DNA of 64,000 nt from Agrobacterium cucumeris (GTDB lineage Bacteria > Pseudomonadota > Alphaproteobacteria > Rhizobiales > Rhizobiaceae), in contig NZ_CP080387.1 in assembly GCF_030036535.1 (NCBI RefSeq), positions 186,001 to 250,000 on the forward strand. Direction: 5' to 3'. The position numbers and the translations under genes are program-made. Shown here in pieces: positions 63,247 through 64,000 of the stretch. A model generated the notes under the pieces. It was not told the origin of the DNA. It saw only the letters and a program-made list of their open reading frames with translations, and did no database searches. How positions within the stretch are numbered: the stretch's first letter is position 1; each line of letters starts with the position of its first letter.

Positions 63247-64000
63247 TTAACGGAAGAGCGAGAGAATGCTCTGCGAGTCGTTGTTGGCGATCGACAGGGC
63301 CTGAACAGCCAGCTGCTGCTGGGTCTGGAGAGCCTTGAGGCGCGTGGATTCCTCGTTCATTTCAGCGTCCACGAGACGGCCGATGCCCTTGTCGAGCGAG
63401 TCGGTCAGCTTGTTGACGAAGTTTTCCTGCAGTTCGATGCGCATCTTGACCGAGCCGAGGTCGGCGGCGGCGGACGTCATGCTCTGGAGCTGCTTGTCGA
63501 CGAAGGAGACCATGGCGTCGAGGGACTGCTCGGCGGTCAGGGTCACGCCGGTCGGGCCGACGAGATCCTTGGTGATGTCGAGCGACGTCAGCGAGTAGTT
63601 CAGGGCTTTGGCGAGCTGGTTGTTGGCGCCGGTTTCAAGATAGACGTTCTTGCCATCCTTCGTCGTGCCGATTGCCACGGTGCCAGCCGTAACCTGTGCC
63701 GTGTCAACAGTGGTGGCGTTGCCGGTGGTGCCGTCACCCATAACCTTGACGAACTGGTCGTCACCGATTTTCAGGTAAGCGCCGTTCTCGGCTGCCGACG
63801 CGTTGGCGACGACGACCAGGCCGGTTGTCGCATCAGCGACGGCAGTAACCGGAGTAGCAGCAGCAGCGGGCGTCAGACCCTTGAGCTGTGCTTCGGTGAA
63901 TACCATTGCAGCCTTGACTGTGGTGGCCTTGGCAGCGCCAACACCAGTCGTAATTTCGAAGTTCTTGTAAGCGCCGGTCGAGGAATAGGAAGCGAAGGAA
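63247..64000 (-). CDS. flaA: Flagellin (first in the tandem array), cut by window end
   Basis: The C-terminal 250 codons of a flagellin are present. The frame is open to base 64000 and starts beyond it. The C-terminal part (ADLGSVKMRIELQENFVNKL, then STRLKALQTQQQLAVQALSI) is almost the same as in the previous gene. The visible central part (ASYSSTGAYKNFEITTGVG) is also close to it. The stop and terminator are intact. The name flaA is by position. Confidence 0.92.
   Translation of the reverse strand, partial: SFASYSSTGAYKNFEITTGVGAAKATTVKAAMVFTEAQLKGLTPAAAATPVTAVADATTGLVVVANASAAENGAYLKIGDDQFVKVMGDGTTGNATTVDTAQVTAGTVAIGTTKDGKNVYLETGANNQLAKALNYSLTSLDITKDLVGPTGVTLTAEQSLDAMVSFVDKQLQSMTSAAADLGSVKMRIELQENFVNKLTDSLDKGIGRLVDAEMNEESTRLKALQTQQQLAVQALSIANNDSQSILSLFR

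Overview
The window looks like a piece of the circular chromosome of an Agrobacterium-group member of the Rhizobiaceae. The evidence is high GC with alphaproteobacterial codon use, a PodJ-type polar organiser, an Agrobacterium-style chemotaxis operon (icpA-cheS-cheY1-cheA-cheR-cheB-cheY2-cheD-cheT, with no cheW between cheA and cheR), fliF followed by the visN/visR motility regulators, and tandem flagellin genes. This order resembles A. tumefaciens C58 around podJ, che and fla, but the flagellins (445 and 454 residues) seem larger than the roughly 300-residue C58 proteins I remember, so a related genomospecies is likely. That comparison is from memory and not from a search.

Layout. 1-5.7 kb: the start of a response regulator, a DUF952 protein, pyrD, a CAP-domain lipoprotein, a small membrane protein, a TPR methyltransferase, two tandem YitT-type membrane proteins and an AhpD-like protein. 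5.8-12.4 kb: an Rrf2 regulator, an Lhr-type helicase with its PdeM partner, a UspA protein, and a TauE-type exporter coupled to a TIGR02186-type protein. 12.4-16.2 kb: podJ. 16.5-22.1 kb: a fatty-acid oxidation cluster (acyl-CoA dehydrogenase, thiolase, a 70-residue membrane protein, a FadB-type bifunctional enzyme) preceded by a perfect 9-bp inverted repeat. 22.97 kb: tRNA-Phe(GAA), followed by an AT-rich insert that carries a Shedu (SduA) anti-phage nuclease gene split by one in-frame TAG. 24.4-25.1 kb: a small XRE regulator and a divergent small membrane protein. 25.1-31.2 kb: a Pha/Mnh multisubunit cation/proton antiporter operon with fused A and B subunits.

31.6-45.7 kb is the motility and chemotaxis block: a soluble globin-coupled receptor, the che genes in one tightly overlapping operon, fliF, visN-visR and a membrane-bound methyl-accepting receptor. 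45.7-59.4 kb is mostly housekeeping: a 1169-residue symporter/histidine kinase/receiver hybrid, mscL, an aminotransferase, a UDP-glucose 4-epimerase, yacG, maf, infA, a low-molecular-weight phosphatase, a UPF0262 protein, hisD, a DUF2948 protein and murA. 59.5 kb holds tRNA-Thr(GGT). 59.8-64.0 kb holds three tandem flagellin genes on the minus strand, the last cut by the window end.

The most notable observations are the Shedu gene with an amber codon in an otherwise intact frame, the conserved flagellin mRNA leaders in which the Shine-Dalgarno sequence can pair with an upstream CCCTT, the near-identical 3' halves and terminators of two flagellin genes, several inverted repeats that look like operators (in front of the rrf2, fatty-acid and visN genes and between the XRE regulator and its divergent neighbour), and an unexplained small membrane protein gene inside the fatty-acid oxidation cluster. 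I found no CRISPR array, insertion sequence or rRNA.
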